Assembly (NCBI RefSeq): GCF_021134715.1
Contig: NC_060024.1
Span: forward strand, 6,076,001-6,140,000
DNA length: 64,000 nt
Direction: 5' to 3'
DNA from: Daphnia pulex
Taxonomy: Eukaryota; Arthropoda; Branchiopoda; Diplostraca; Daphniidae
Shown here: positions 46,554 to 61,500 of the stretch, one piece after another
Numbering within the stretch: the first letter of the stretch is position 1
Layout: each line of letters begins with the position of its first letter
The notes under the pieces: generated by a model
Database searches by the model: none
Told to the model about the DNA's origin: nothing
What the model saw: only the letters and a program-made list of their open reading frames with translations
Program-made: the position numbers and the translations under genes

Positions 46554-49500
46554 GAACTCGTTACGTGTCCGTCTCAAGACAATAAAGGCCAATGAAACAT
46601 ATTCAACTTTGTTGGAAACAAGCTCTCCCACCAAATGAAATGTGTTTATAGTAGTCGTAGTAACAAGAATTTTCATTTTGTATTTTAAGGATTAAGTAGG
46701 ATCATGCAATTTAGTAGTAGTAAGCAGTTAGTAAGTATACCGACAGGAAAGCCCCAATCCTGTTATTAAATTGGGATGAGCATGCATTATATAGTTCATT
46801 CAGTCGTTAATTTGTTTCAAAATGGCTGTGTTAATTTCATCAAGATATTACGAATATAAAAACGAAAGTAAATTCGAATTTTTAAAAAAATAATCCAGCA
46901 GCGAACAGGAACAACAGTTTGAGCAAAACCGTTTCATTTAGGACAAATCTTTGTGTGCCGTATTTGAGCACTTATTATTATTAAGTAGTGTTATTGACAA
47001 AAGCGGAAGAAGAATTGGCTCTGCGCCGGATGCTGGGACGAAATTCGCGCAACATGCTGTGACTGACGGCCAGGTGCCGTTTCTTTTCGGGATTGGACTT
47101 GAGCGTCAAGCTGCTGCCCTGTTCGCTGTAACAAGATTCGGTGGAGGAAGTAGTCAACTTGGAGTCGAGAGAGGATTCAGAGTAGGTCGAATGGTGCCCG
47201 GGCGTCAACTTCAAGAGGCTGTTTTTAAGAACGGCTTTCGTCGAGGAGTAGAGGCCTCCACGTTCGAAAGAAGAGTAGGAAGACTTGGTGTTGTACTCAC
47301 TGCGGAACGTGTCGATCGAGATGACCGTGTCTGGTCGCGAGAGGTACTGATGGGGTTTCTTGCCACTGTAGTCTCGCATGTTCGAATCAGCTCCTAGATA
47401 CATACAAACAAAAATTTGGATTACAGTTACATCAGCCTGGAAAGTCTTGCAGGTGGGAAAAGGTGATTCTGCTTACCATATGCTTTGACCAAGAGATCTA
47501 CAACATCTGCGTGGCCCTGCATGGCAGCAAGGTGCAACGGAGTGCAGCCCTGTAAATCAAATCAATGAGGTGAAACCGAGAGGAAAAAAAGTAAAATATT
47601 AGAGTTTTGTTTCTTCTTCTGGAAAGTTTACTTACAGCGTTCTGAAGATTCCAAGGACCACCCATAAATTGGCAAAGAAGAAACATAAGTTAACGCATTA
47701 GTCAGCATGTTTTCCATTTCGAAACTTGTATGATAATGTATGGAGGAGAAAACAAACACTGTACCGTTCTGGCATTGACATCTGATTTGTGTGTGCCAGC
47801 AAGCAATTTGATCAGGTCGTCGTTGCCGTGTTTGGCAGCCCAGTGCAGTCCAGTCTGACCAAATAAAAAGAAAACATCATCAGTGGTTCTAGATTTCACT
47901 TTAGTGTTTTCAAAGATCAGACTTGTGTATGTAAATGACTAAAAGCTTTCACTTGAAAACTGGATCACTCTTGTTAACTAAAAGTTACACGGATCAAACA
48001 AAACTCTCTGTGGCAACAACTAAAAGCTACTTAAACCATTTCAAAACCTTTCTTGGCTTTCTTTTTCCCCCAAAATTGGTTGCATTGTTTTGAATAGCGT
48101 TGCGTCAAACATCCGAAAGATGGCGCGGGTGAGGTAACAAATCAAACAATTTTTCAACATTTCCCCATTTTACTATACGGCGCACGCCAGTCGAATCAAG
48201 TTCAGAAACGACAGTTTGGAAATGTAACGTGTCAAAAAACGAAAAAAAAAAAAAAAAGATGACTGGGAGTTTAACGGTCTGTGAGAAAAAGAAAATCCCG
48301 ATCTTAAACAGGGAAACCGACACAGGGCAGATTGTCGGTCGTAAAAATGTGGAAAATATACTCACATACTGTGGAGGCGCGCGCACATAGGAAGAGACCA
48401 GGCGGTGTGTGTGTGTGTGTGTAAGGCGAGAACGGTCGTGAGTGCGGTCGTTAGAGCGCCAGCACATAACGTTTAGAGATGAAACGGGAGAATGGGTCGT
48501 TGAGTCACGACGACGATGTCAAGTCGGCCAGCAGGGAAACATATAAATAATCCAAAATAAAAATGTGTAGTAGTAATAAGTAAGGTACACATGCAAATGA
48601 ATCAGGCCGTCGTAAACAGCTCACTTACGCCCTGGACGACAACAATAAGTGCCCGCACGCCGAGTTGGTCGCCAGTAAGTGAGTGAGGAGGGCCAGCAAA
48701 GAGCAGCAGATGTCCGTCCACAAATTTCGGTGGAGAAAGAAAAGAAAATGACATAAATATAAAAATATATATCCGTCGAGCATGAATGTAAGTAGCAGCC
48801 GTGCGTGAAAATGTATAATAGACGCTCTCTTTCGTTCATTTCTTTCAAAATGGATAGAGAGAGACTCACGCAAATAGAAGGAATACCCAAAAAATAAATA
48901 TCAAAAGATAACGAAATGAGTAGTCGTCCAGGCACTCAACGACGTGTGTCGTGTCAGTCATTAGCCGCCCATTTGGCCGGCGAATGAATAGCCGTTTAAT
49001 TTTCAATACTTTTTCTTATTTTCTTTCTCTTTTGGGCTTTTTTGGGCTTTGCTCCGGTGCGTTACCGAGTTATGACGATTCTTATACATTATGCGAGGGG
49101 CCCGGCTCTCATATTTCTCTTCTTACATGATACACTGGGTGTGTACGCCACCATCTTCTTCTTTTCTTCTGTGACTCGTAAATCAGCTAGTCGACGAGTC
49201 ACACGTATTTTCCACCGCAGAAAACCCAAAAGATTACAACTTTTTTCTATTTTTTCTGGTGGGGGGAAAATTCAAAACGGCAGCCCTTTCCCACCCTGGG
49301 TGAACAAACGTCATTAGACGTTAAGGCCAATCGTTAAAATGTGTGACACCATGTCAGAACCCGTAGACTGGACATGTATAAAACATAAACCAAGTGACCA
49401 AAAGGTAAGAAAAAGAAGAAGAAAAACAGCAGCAGTCGAGCGAGCTGAAGAAGAAACCAGCGGGGGGGTGCTGGTTATATTCTGTTGGGGATGAAAGGGG

Positions 49501-52500
49501 GAAATAGAAATAAACAAATTTTGACAGAGAAACCTTACCGTTACAAAGTCCTAACAGCAGCAGCAAGCAGCCAAAATCACGAACACCGAGAAATAGAAAA
49601 AAAAATGACAAATAAAAAGTTAGACGTTATTATTTTTACACATACAATTTTCGTAACAATCAAGTGAATGAGGAGAATATATAAAGGGCGAGGGCCATTC
49701 GTCAGTGGTGACTGCCGAGGGGCCGGTCGGTCGGGGTAGGACCGTGACAATTCAATCGGCCTGAAAGCCACGCGGCGGCCGGATGATAAAATATACAACC
49801 GGGCGAAATAGAGAAATAGAAAATAAAAAAAAGAATAGATTTTTATTCCGTTTTCTAGCTTCACGCAAAGGACATATTTCATGGCGTATTCACGTTATAT
49901 TAGACGGCCGCAAAAAAAAGACAAACACGAAATGATAGTGAATGTCCAGTCCCTTTTGTGCATAACTATACTCAGACCATAGATGGAAGTGGTCTATAAT
50001 ATTGTGTTTAATGCAGTCCGCTTTTTTCTTTTGCGTTAGACTATTGGACACACGAGTTTTTTCTTCGGGAGGGGGGATGGTCTAATCATCGGAGAGCGTG
50101 CAGCGCATGGGCGGGGTTATTGGCAGATTAGACCAAAACGGGAATGGGAAAAAAACAAAATAATAAAAATTCGTTCCATTTTGATTTGACGGAATTTTGA
50201 TTCGAATATTTCCATGGCCGCCTCCCCGAAAGAAAAACAAAAAAGTATTTATATATACTCTCAAGTTTTATAGTCCGTACAACAACTGGATGTGTATACA
50301 CATCTACATGTATAATATGCGCGGTTGTTATTTGTCATATTCCGGCCAGAAATTGTTGGAAGGGAGGGAAGAAATGTGTCGCAACAGCAGGAACGCGGAG
50401 CCGCGGTCGAATGAAAGTGCATCATAAAAATCGACACTATAAAGTATGTACGTATAATATAGTATAACTAGAGATATAAAGTGTGTGGTGGTGGCTTATA
50501 TAATAAAAGGGGAGGGAGTGAGGAGGCCTGATGAAAAGAAACTGACGCTAAAAGGATGAAAGAATGATTCGACTTTGATAATACAGAAATAAAAAGAGAG
50601 GGGGAAACCCAATCCAGCAGCACACACCAAAGCCAAAAGAGCTGAAAAGTGTCTATAGAAATACAGTATATCGTGTGGGGGTATAATAGTAGGCCTATAT
50701 AATCATCATCATCATAAAGCCCCCTATTCTTTCAATCCCAGGCCCTGTACATAGAAGCGGTACCGTTCAAACCATCAACACCTCAGTTCTCCCCCCATCA
50801 TTCTTGTAGATATTTGTAGGCCTAAATTTCTGGCAAATAAAATCAAATTACCACCCCAATAAAATCATTTGAAAAGTTCAACCCCAGACGCTTGAATTTC
50901 TTCACAAATTCGACACTAACGAATCGCTGTGCAGTCTCTGTGATTATCTCAAAACTCCCCCAAGAAATAAAAAAAAAACTATAGAAATTTTGTTGAAAAA
51001 TAAATTCTGTTGGCGGACTTGACTGGGGCGGCTGATTATAACTGGCGCCGAGAGTTGGGAATGAATGGAAAAGTACTAGAAATGATGGGGTTTAAGACCT
51101 TAAATCAATCGTATTTGTATAGAGATTTAAAAAGAAAAAGAGCAGTGAATAGGCAAATGAAGGTGGGCACAAGACAATTCAAATAGACCGGGGCTGGCTG
51201 GCTGACTGTCTGCTGCTGGCTGCTACTTCTGCAGCACATGAATAATATATGATACTCTAGTGGGAAGCAAATAGGCGGAGCAGAAAACTTTTTTTTTGGT
51301 TTCCCGTCTCTTTTTCGGCATTTTCACCTCAAACTCTAAACCCCTTGGCTCCTTGTGTGTGTGTGTGAATAGCCGAGAAAAACCAATAGAGCATTTGCAT
51401 ATTTCCCTTTGCTACTCAGCCGCGTATTATTAAAGAAACAAAAGAAAAAAAAAGGCTTTGATGACGATACACTACACGGCGGAGAGAGAAAAAGAAGAAT
51501 AGAAACACCGGAAACGGGACCAGAAAACTGCGGAAAAAAAACAAAAGAGATGACAAGACCTCATTTGCGCTCATTATAAATCGACCAGCCCCCCACCCAA
51601 CCCAAACCCAATTCGACTCTAGTCTGGAGATTGTTCCTTTTGATTTTCTGTGTGTGTTCAGGAGACGGGAAGTAAACGCGCACATTTGAACACAGATCAA
51701 ATGGCCAATTGTCAAGTGGCGCCTGTCTCATTGCCCTAATAATAATCAGTACAATCCTCTCTCTGTCGACCAAAAAATCTATTGTCTTTCTAGTTTGGTT
51801 GTAGGGCCCATCTATTCTGTCTTCTTTCCTTTTTTTCCTTTTTCTTTACTTAAACGGATCTTATGGGGTCCGGTTGAGTGAGTGTGTGTGTCTATTTGGG
51901 CGCCCCCTTAAGTTGATGATGATCCCACCGTTTAGGAGGGAGGCTGGTGGTGAAGCTGAGGGGCTATAAAAGCATTTTGGTATATCAAAGAAGAAAAGAA
52001 AAAAAGACGAGCGAGGTACTTAGCCGATCATTTGCGCCGGCTTGACCCTCCCCGGCTCTCTCTCTCTCTCTTCTCTTTTGGTCGACAACAATAGATCCTA
52101 GATAGGATCTGATTTGGGGGAAAAAGGAGACACACAACACACAAACAGAAAAAGCTAAACAAAAGGAAACAAAACAAAAAATAAAATAAAACCCACAGAT
52201 CGTATTTCTTTAAATACCGCGGCCGAGAAAAGAGCGAGTCTATAAAAGAAACTAAAAAACAAACAAATGCGCTGGGCAGAGAAAAGATCTAGAGAGAGGG
52301 TTGGCCGCAGAGTGAGTGGGTGCTGGCCAGTCGGGATCATTATACACGCGTATATATATAAATAGACAAAAGAAATATAAAAAAGGAGAAGAGATAGGAT
52401 TTAAATGGCAAAGTGAATTACGATTTACGAGTAGCCGACGCCGCCAATGAGGTTCCGACCGAAAGAAGAAAAACACTATGGGATTTTTATTGATTTAAAA

Positions 52501-55500
52501 GTGGCGCCAATGAATTAAAATAAAGAGATTGAAATTCTCAGTTAAAAGTAAAAGATGAATATTGAAATCAAGCGAGGCCTAGATATATATTTTTGGGTTT
52601 AAAATAAAAAGTGTTGCATAGTGATGAAGTGGGATGGGCCACTGAGTTAATCGACCACTGATAACAAAAGAGGCAATATTTACACGGTGGAGTTAAGGGG
52701 GGAATTTCTATCTCTCTCTCTCGACTGGTATTTTCAATCTTATAATGAACATTGAGAGCGACTTTTTTTGGAATCTAGGAGGAATCGTATAATAGAAGAA
52801 GTCCCATTTTGATTGTTTTTGATGGATCGGCCCCGGGGACTGATAATGAAGCGACCGATACACGTCGCCGATACAACGGGCACGAAGAAATTGATTGTTT
52901 TATTTGTCATATTTCTGGTTTGTCTTGAAACAAACGGCGTAGAAAAAAATAAAACTGATAAAAGGAAAGAAACATCCCCCCTCTCTCTCTTTCCTGTTAT
53001 TCCTTATTTTAAAAACATTTCAAATTCTTTTTTATTTTTCAATAAAAATAAATACTTAAAAAAGAAAAGAAGAAGAAGAGAGTCTGAGAGACAAGTGGCG
53101 GCGCCAAACTCGGGTGACAGTTGCTTATCAGCAGACGAACAAATGACTTGAGCCTACATACACTCTTCTTCTTCTTCTTCTTTCTCCCCTTTTGTTTTTT
53201 CTTCCTCATCCTCCTCCTGGTAGACACATTTCTCCGGAGGAGCACAACAACAAGCACCGAGCTCGATTTTTCTGCGGATAAACCCGACCATGTTTAAAAA
53301 TGACTTTTTTTTGGTTTTCAAATTTGGCGGGCATTTTTGACACACAATGTCATCACATTTAAATTCGGGAATCATCTCAACATTTGTTTTACGACCGCGT
53401 CAGACTAGACACACTAATGACCAAACAATATCCGGACCGTCTCGGAAACAACAGTCGTCCAACGTGTACATATGCAAAACATGCCAAACCCTCTATCCAC
53501 CCTCTGTGTGTCTAATCCCCCCCCCCTCGCCACCCCACTATGGAATATGATGACACTAATATTACACGTACCAAGTCCATCCGACTAGTACTACTACTAC
53601 TACTAGTACGAACATGCAGTAGCTATAGTACTAGTAACAGCAACTCGGACAGCACTTGACATGACAATAAACAAAAGCAGCTCTGTGTGTGTGTGTCTAT
53701 AACCTTCGCGACCTTTCGCCGTCGCCATCGTCGTCGTTCCCCTCTTTTTTTTTCTCTTTGGCCGGGCCATAACACGGCAGATTCGGGACACACGGACAAA
53801 TAAAACGCGCACGAGAAAGAGAAAGGAAGGGGGTGAGGTTGTATAACAACAGCAGAAGCAAAAACAACATCTTTTTAATTTTTTCGACGACGGAGCTGAC
53901 AAGTATACGACCCCGCCGTGTATAGAGGTGGGCGCCCGTCTCTATTTGATTGGCCTTCCTCCTCTGCAGTTGACAACATTATGATTTCATACTTTTCGAG
54001 TCTGTCTCTCCCCTCTTTCCTATTCTGACTATATGGCAACAAATCATAATAACCCAAAAACTAAGAAGTCGAGCCAAAAGTCGACACAACCGAAATTTTC
54101 GGCGGCAGCGGCGGTGGATATGATTTTATGATGCCGCTACGCTGTGGTGGCCGACGGCCGGATGCCCTCTTACATTTATAGATGTTGTAATCATATTTGA
54201 CGTCGTCGCTATAGACATGTACAATACGCAAATTACGTCTCGTCATACACACACACAGACATGCAGACACAGTGTAACAACTGGTGAAAATGAGTCGAGA
54301 CAAAAATTAAGGGTCGCCAATGGAAGGCTGTGCACTTTTATCCCTTTGTCGGTCGGTCGGTCCCCTCATCATATCCAAACTAATAAAAACGGCGTTCATA
54401 ACATTAAATTTTGAGTTCATCAACATTTTCGACTGTTTTTCTGTTTTGTTCTTTTGTTTTTCCTTGTCGTCTCGAGATGAAAAATAAAAACTACCGGGTG
54501 GAAAAAGACATTTATCAAGTGGCACTTTGTTGGCGAAACTCAAAAAGACAAAAACCAACGGGAAAAAATAAAAATAAAAAAGATGATGTTTTTAAAATCT
54601 GAGTGTGCCGATCATGATGGATCAGAGTCGATAGTCATCGAGAGAGACGACAGTGACGGTGAGCATTCCTACGTGTAAGACACACACACACTCTGCGTGT
54701 GCAATATGTGTTCCAGGATGGGGGGGGGATCAATGTCCTGGAAGAAAGTCGACTGGAAATGTCTTTTCTTGTGTGTGTTTTTATCTGATTGACTTGTGTG
54801 TGTTTTGTTTCCCAACTCATATCGTTGGGGGGACAGAAACAAAAACAAAATCAGATGGAGGGGGGAATAAGACAAGGAGACCCCCAGACATGGCCATTTA
54901 GAAATGACCCCCTTCCATCCATCCATCCCAGGCTTGGACAATTCCAGAAAAAAATTCCTCGACTGGGAATAGGAGGGGAAACAATGTTAAGTGCTCCGGC
55001 GGAAGTGATCTCTCTAAATTTTTGTTGTTTGTTTCGAATCGATCTCGTTTTTCCCATGTCCGACAATCAATTAAAATAAGAGAAAATGACGACATGAAAC
55101 TATTGACATTCTTCTTCTGATTCTGGAATGGTCGAATCAAAATCAATCAAACATTTCCGAAAAGAGAAGAAAATGACAAACGAAAATAATAACGACGGGA
55201 TATGTAAGAAAAATATAAAAGTTACAAGAACAAACAAAAAAATAGACTGTCGCTCTACTCGAGAGAGAGAGTATAGACGAGAGACCTTATCGGCCTGACG
55301 TTAATGGTCCGTGTCCACTTAGGAGGAGAACACGGCCCTTTTTATTTTTTTGGGTAGAAAACTTTCAAGGGTTTTTTTTATATGTCTAACCAGGGACTCT
55401 GTTGACCCTCTTATTAGCTTTTAATTTTACAATCAATACCGAGAAAAAAAAGAGACACGGAACTGACGTCAGTTTTAAATAAAAATGGCAAAAGAAAATT

Positions 55501-58500
55501 CCTTTTTTAAAAATAGTTTGAAAAAGAATATTCCAATCACGTCGCCAACACACACCGTGAGAAGAGGAATCCTCCTTTTTTCCTTTTTTTTAAAGAAACT
55601 TGTCGAATTTCGGGTTGAGAGACTGGACCCCCAGAAAAGAAAAAGAAAACTCTCCGTCCGGATCCAGCAGCTTCTTGGCTCCAGTCTGGCGCCCCATCCG
55701 TCACTCCACCATCGCCCACCACTACCACCACCCGACCAACCAACCACTTTCCATCCATCCTCGCCCAGGTTCCCCCGTTAAAAAAAAAAAATACAAAAAT
55801 AAAAAAAAGGGACCGATCGCTCTCCTACGATATAGACCCACACACACACAACCTGTTTTGGTGTATTATTTTTATCTTTCTCCTTCGCCCCTATTTTTCT
55901 GATTCTTATACAAGGACAATTTGATTACACAAAAGGAATAACCAACATGACCATATCTTCTTTTTTTAAAAAACAAAAAAGAAAACGGAATCGAAAAAAG
56001 TTAAAAGCGGCTCGTGCTCGTCCATCATCATTTTCGGATGGGCAGCGTCAAAAAAGCCAATCGATGGCATCTCTTCCATATCAACAGGACATGAACCGAA
56101 ATCATAATAAACTCGTCCCATTAGCGACAACTTTTAGCAATTCCTCCGAATGATGATGAAAAACCAAAATAAAAGACTCTTGAGAAATCTATTTGCGATG
56201 TGTACAACTCGTCGTTGTACCTCCTATCTGTTTGGTAGATCCTGTACACACACACACACTGGGCTCTCGTGTTGTTGTTGTTGTTGTCCGGGGTTGTACG
56301 ACAACGCAATCAGATGCAACATTTCGAAAGAGAGTTTTGTTTGGTTCACCGAAATGAATATGATCTGCATAAATATTTTGATATCGTTCGCCACAAGTTT
56401 CTGGTGAAAAACCAACAAAGAACACAAACTAGAAAGAGAGAAGCTGGGCGGTTAATGGCAGACTCATTAGCTATTCCGTGTTTGTCTAGATACAAATTTT
56501 TTTCAGCCCGACTACTCAAACCGCTCGATTCCTTTTTGTGTGTGTGTCTGCTGGCCGATCATTCAAATTTTTTGTTTCTGAGCGCGCCGGACGAGCAAGA
56601 AAAATAAGAGGAGGAGCCGGACAACCAAAAAATAAAAAGTCCGTCGCGGTCATCATCGGCCGCCGTCCATTTCATTCATCCAACGCCAAAACACACACAC
56701 CGCCATTTGTGTGTGTATTGGTAACAAGAGAATTTTGTTCTTCTCTCCCAAAGAAAAAAATGTTTTCCCCCACTTTACGACACCGTCGATCTGCATAAGC
56801 CATGCATATATATACATAAGGATCATCGGATGCTGTGTGTGATGTAGAGGGGGGGATATTGTAGACATTGGAGGGGCAATTTGCTCCGGACTATGTTCAG
56901 CAGCCAAACGGCTTTTAAAACAAAACAAGAAAGAAGAAGAAGAAAAAAATCTGTTTCCAATAAATTAGTGTGGTCCGTCTCTCTCTTTTAACTGGCCCTT
57001 TTTTTCTCTCTCTCTACGACGGGGGGTGTGTGGGTATGGCTACTTTTTTTCTGGAAAAGAAACAAGCGGGGGGCTGTCTCTTAAAACACACATACACACC
57101 AGGGGGGTACAAGATACAAGGTGGTAAGATTCTTCCAAGTCTCGTCTTTTCTTTCTCCTTCTCCTTTTGGCTGGGTGAAAAACAAACCAAGTGACATGTT
57201 GGACGAGACCTACGGTGTCAGGTCGACGGCGCCGAAATATCTATACGTACATATACACATTTACTTGGTAGTGGTAGTAGTCCGAGTAGTAGTAAGTTAG
57301 TTGGACAAGGGGAAGTCTGTATAGAAGTTAGAGGGGGTGGGCTATTAAGGGACTCGTCGCTTTTTTTTTTTTGGTTTCCAGCAACGGCCAGCAGCCAAAC
57401 GGTGACCTGATGCGCATAAAAACTCCCTGGCGCCATGGGCCCTCCGCCCTTTTTCCGTCTTCATTATTCTATTCGACCCCCCCTCTGTATATTTCTTCTT
57501 CTTTCATTTGATGCTCGTTGGAGCGGACGGAAAATTAGACCCAGAAAAGAAATGATTTAGAACTAACCCCCCCCCCCCCTTGAAATAAATAAAGGCAAAA
57601 CAAGGACTGCTGGGCTATTATTACCAGTTAAAAAATTGTTTTTTTTTTTACTTTCGATAGGTGAATTACAGTTGGGTGCGACAGCTGTGGCGAAATAAAA
57701 TATCAAAAATTCATTTCTCATTTTTTTTTCAACACAGAAAAATGGGAGGAGCGTTATTTTCACGCATTGATCTACATATGTAACACACTGGTAATAATTT
57801 GCATAGGAGCAGCCACCACGCCCATTTTTCTCTTTTCCCCGAAAAAAAAGAACATGAATAATAAAAATCCATCAATAAATCAGATCGAGGTGTAAAAAGA
57901 GAAATCGACGACGACGACGACGAGTAATGGAATAATAAACACAACGCGCGTTTGAATCAAATAAAATAAAAAAAGTTGCAACGGGTGTTTGTCACCCGGT
58001 CGCCAGACTATCCCCCCTCCTATTCCTCGAATGATATTGCGCCATTGTAGCTCATAACAAATGCGCGATACATTTATTATAGAATGAAAGAGTTAGACGA
58101 CGACGACTATTCATTCAATATGCAAAGTTGAAAATTGTACAGTCGGCAAGCACCTGTCGACACTCCCCATGTTTCCATGCATTCATAGACGCACCAGCTG
58201 TATAACCCTATAAAAGTCTATCGGGGGACTACCATGTACGAAGAACAATAGTAGGAAACCCCCCTTTTTATTTTATTTATTTTTTTAGAAATTTCTAAAT
58301 TTAAAAGAGTCACAAAAAGTCGTTAGAGGCATTTGACAAAGTTCATTATTTCGGCCTAACTTTTGTTCGAGAGTAGCCTCAACGGAATGTGTCGTCCGAG
58401 AAAGAAAAAACGGGGGCGCGGTTCATTTTCCAGGGGTTCCGACGATGATGATGACGACAGACGATCGTTAAACCTTTTTTTGGGCTTGTCCAACCCCAAC

Positions 58501-61500
58501 GTCTCTAGCGACTGATTGTCTTCCATCTGTACCACACACGTACGGTACGGTACTACCTTCTACTTCGACTTGGCTATACTTTGAGGGCGGACTTGACTAA
58601 TTATATGTAGACGGGAGAGAAGAGGTTGATGACCGGCTGGCAAAGAAAAACGAGGGACGCTCGAGAGTCGTCCATTTTCTGCGAGCAGCTCTAACTCTCG
58701 TGTGTTCTAATCAAAGATAACAACTTTTTTTTGTTTTGCACCCCCACACAGAGAGAAGGAAAACTTTGCTCTTTCTCTCTCTCTCTTTTGGTTCGTTCCT
58801 GTTTATCATGCGCGTATAGCGGCGGCTAATGGAAACTGCCAGTCAGTTAAGGAGGGTGGTGCGGCTGCTGGATCGACGATGGATCAAGACCCTGGAGAGG
58901 GGGACCCACTGCTGCGGGGTTATATATATATACCCACAAAGGCCAATGGATACTGGCACCGATCGATGGGCGACACGTTAGTGCTTTAGAAGTGGAAGGG
59001 GAATATACACCATTAAAATAAAAAGGGACGCAGGGCGTCAGAATCCTTAATGACGCCACTTTCAAACTCAAAGAGAGAAAATTGGGGGCACACACAATAA
59101 CAAACAACACGTGACTGGGAACTTTTTGCCCAGTCAACACGCAAATGTTTCCCTCTCGTTCCATCTGTTGCGTTTAGCAAAAAAAAAGGATTTTTCTCTC
59201 GCTTCCGGATGGATAAGAAAAAGGGGAAACTAAGTGAACAAGTGCTGGCGTCGCGGCGCCGTCGGATGAAAAAGGGACGGACTTCCGCGTCAATCCGAAA
59301 AAAAGAGAAAAAGAGAAGAGAGTGGTCAGATTACTGTCGCCATTTGAGCTGCTGGAATGTTGTCGTCTTCCACAGATCTAAACCCCGACGTTATCTACCA
59401 ACCTTCAAAGTGCCATATGGCCGGAGTAAGAAACGGAAAACGCTCGGGGTCGTCCATCTTTCATGAAAAAGAGGAGAAAAACGATGTGAACCTTTTACAA
59501 AAGCCTAAAATGTAAAAGAATCTCATTTGGCGCGAAAAAGTGCAACGAGAGATATTCCTTCCGGATGGATGGAGGGACGGAGGAAAGAAAATTTTGTGTT
59601 TTTCGTGTTGTCGTCGACGTCATCCGTCATCATCAGGAGCGCAGATGAGTGGAATATGAACTGCGACTGGCACGTGTCAACACAAACACTCGATGGGGGC
59701 ATCCAGCATCACTCACAAGTTGGAAGGGACAAGAAAAAAAGTATTGGAAGGGGGGGCGTCGCCGTCTCATCAAGAAGTGGCCGAGAGCTGAAATTGACGG
59801 TGACGACACGCTCGTCAACACGAGTCACATCTTCCTCGGCTCGGTTCAAAAATAAGAAACGGACCGGTTTTTCCACACCAAGATGGAATGAGATAGGCAA
59901 ACAAAATATGACATGGGACAAAATACATCCCAAAACAATCAACTCCTCTCTCTCTACTTTAGAAAAAGAATAAAGAAAAAAGATAAGAGGATCTTACCCG
60001 GCGCCTGGCCAGTCGAGGCTCCTCACGCAACAGTCGAGCGATGGCATGGTAATCGCCTCTGGCGGTGGCCAGCATCCACTCTTTGGCACGCGGTTCCATC
60101 TATCATTATCGGCCGTCCGATGGCCAACAACCGAAACAACAACAACAGCCAAAAAGAAGAAAGAAGAAAATTATTATTTGAAAAGATAAAAGCAAAAGTG
60201 GACATCTTTTCTCGGGTGTCGGGCCAAAAAAGAATCCAACAACGTCCGATTCTAATCGATGCAACAAAAAAGATTACACACACAAACTCACCGTGCCAAC
60301 GGATGAAGTATCGTCGTCATCGCCCGACTGGATTTTTTCATTTCATCGAGAAAAAATTAAAATTTAGAAAAAAAATTTCAGAATTGAATTTGTTTGACAA
60401 ATTTTTTAGAATAAAACCTTGGACTTGCTATCGCGTCTCTCCGACGATCCATTCTTGGGCACCAAGTCGATTTCGGATGCCATTTTGTTGAAACGCTGCG
60501 TCCGCTCTTTGACGCTGATCTTGATCTCTTCATTGTTGAGTCCGCCAGTGCTGCTGCTGCTGCTGCCCAGCACCACTCCGTCGATGGATGAACAAGAAGA
60601 GCCCAGGCTGGCCTACATATCGAATCCAGGATCATCAACACATCCGCGCTTTTAATAGCTAACCAAAAAATGAAACTTACGAGGTGGTTCTCTTTGTCGT
60701 CGCTGCGCTGGACTTTCAGCCGGCGGGGTGGGACGACCGGGCCGGGAGATCCGCCGGACGTCAGATCCTGAACGTGATGAGACGAGAAATCCTGAATGGA
60801 GACGGAGCGCTCGGGCATGGGCTGCTGCTGGGGCAGCAGATAGGCGCTGGCCGGAATGAAATCGTCCGACGGCAGACTCGTCTGACGGACGAAATGGTGG
60901 ACGGCAGGTGGTGGTGGTGGAGCCGGAAGTTTCTGCGACGGAAGCGGAGGGATGGCCGGCGGAGGAGGTTGGTAGTTGTTGTAGGGCAGTACTTGCGGCG
61001 GAGGGTAAACGTTGACGGGCGAGTGAGACAAATCCGAGCCGGACAGAGAAGAGCGACGGAAAGGTGCCGGCTCGGGTGGCGGCCGGTAAGGCGGTGGCGC
61101 TCTGAAAGCAGGTGCCGCATCCATCGGCGGCTGCCCATAATGTTGTTGTTGTGCATGTGGCGGTGGCGGCGGGACGTATTGCGGCTGGGATGGCAGCAGC
61201 GGCAGCCCGACCGAGTGGTACGAAGGATCGACGTCCCTGACCCTGTCGGTCGCCAAGTATTCCGTCGGATAAAAAATGGGTTTCAGGACCAGAAATTTGT
61301 CGCTCTCCTCCTGACGGATCAAGGCCAATGTGTTGACGTACTCTTTGAACTGCACCCGGGCATATTCTGTCGAAAGCGGATGAAAAAAAACAAACGGGAA
61401 ACACGTTGTCAATAAGCGGAATACCATTGGATGCCCAACAAGATTATGCAAAGGAAAGAATGGAGGCTATCGGGAGCAATAGGAGCATAGTTGTGATAGT

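Noticed and set aside
46951-47397. 148 aa plus-strand frame
   Set aside because: Antisense shadow of the serine-rich SOWAH exon; no promoter or splice context.
48105-59973. Many frames of 60-150 aa within the giant SOWAH intron
   Set aside because: They follow microsatellites and homopolymers, are rich in K, R, S or F runs and show no domain or splice continuity.
60652-61415. Long frames on both strands (250 aa minus, 243 aa plus, 131 aa minus) over the proline-rich SOWAH exon
   Set aside because: They are shadows of the GC-rich, proline-coding SOWAH exon 61366-60681; only that frame connects to SOWAH neighbours through splice sites.
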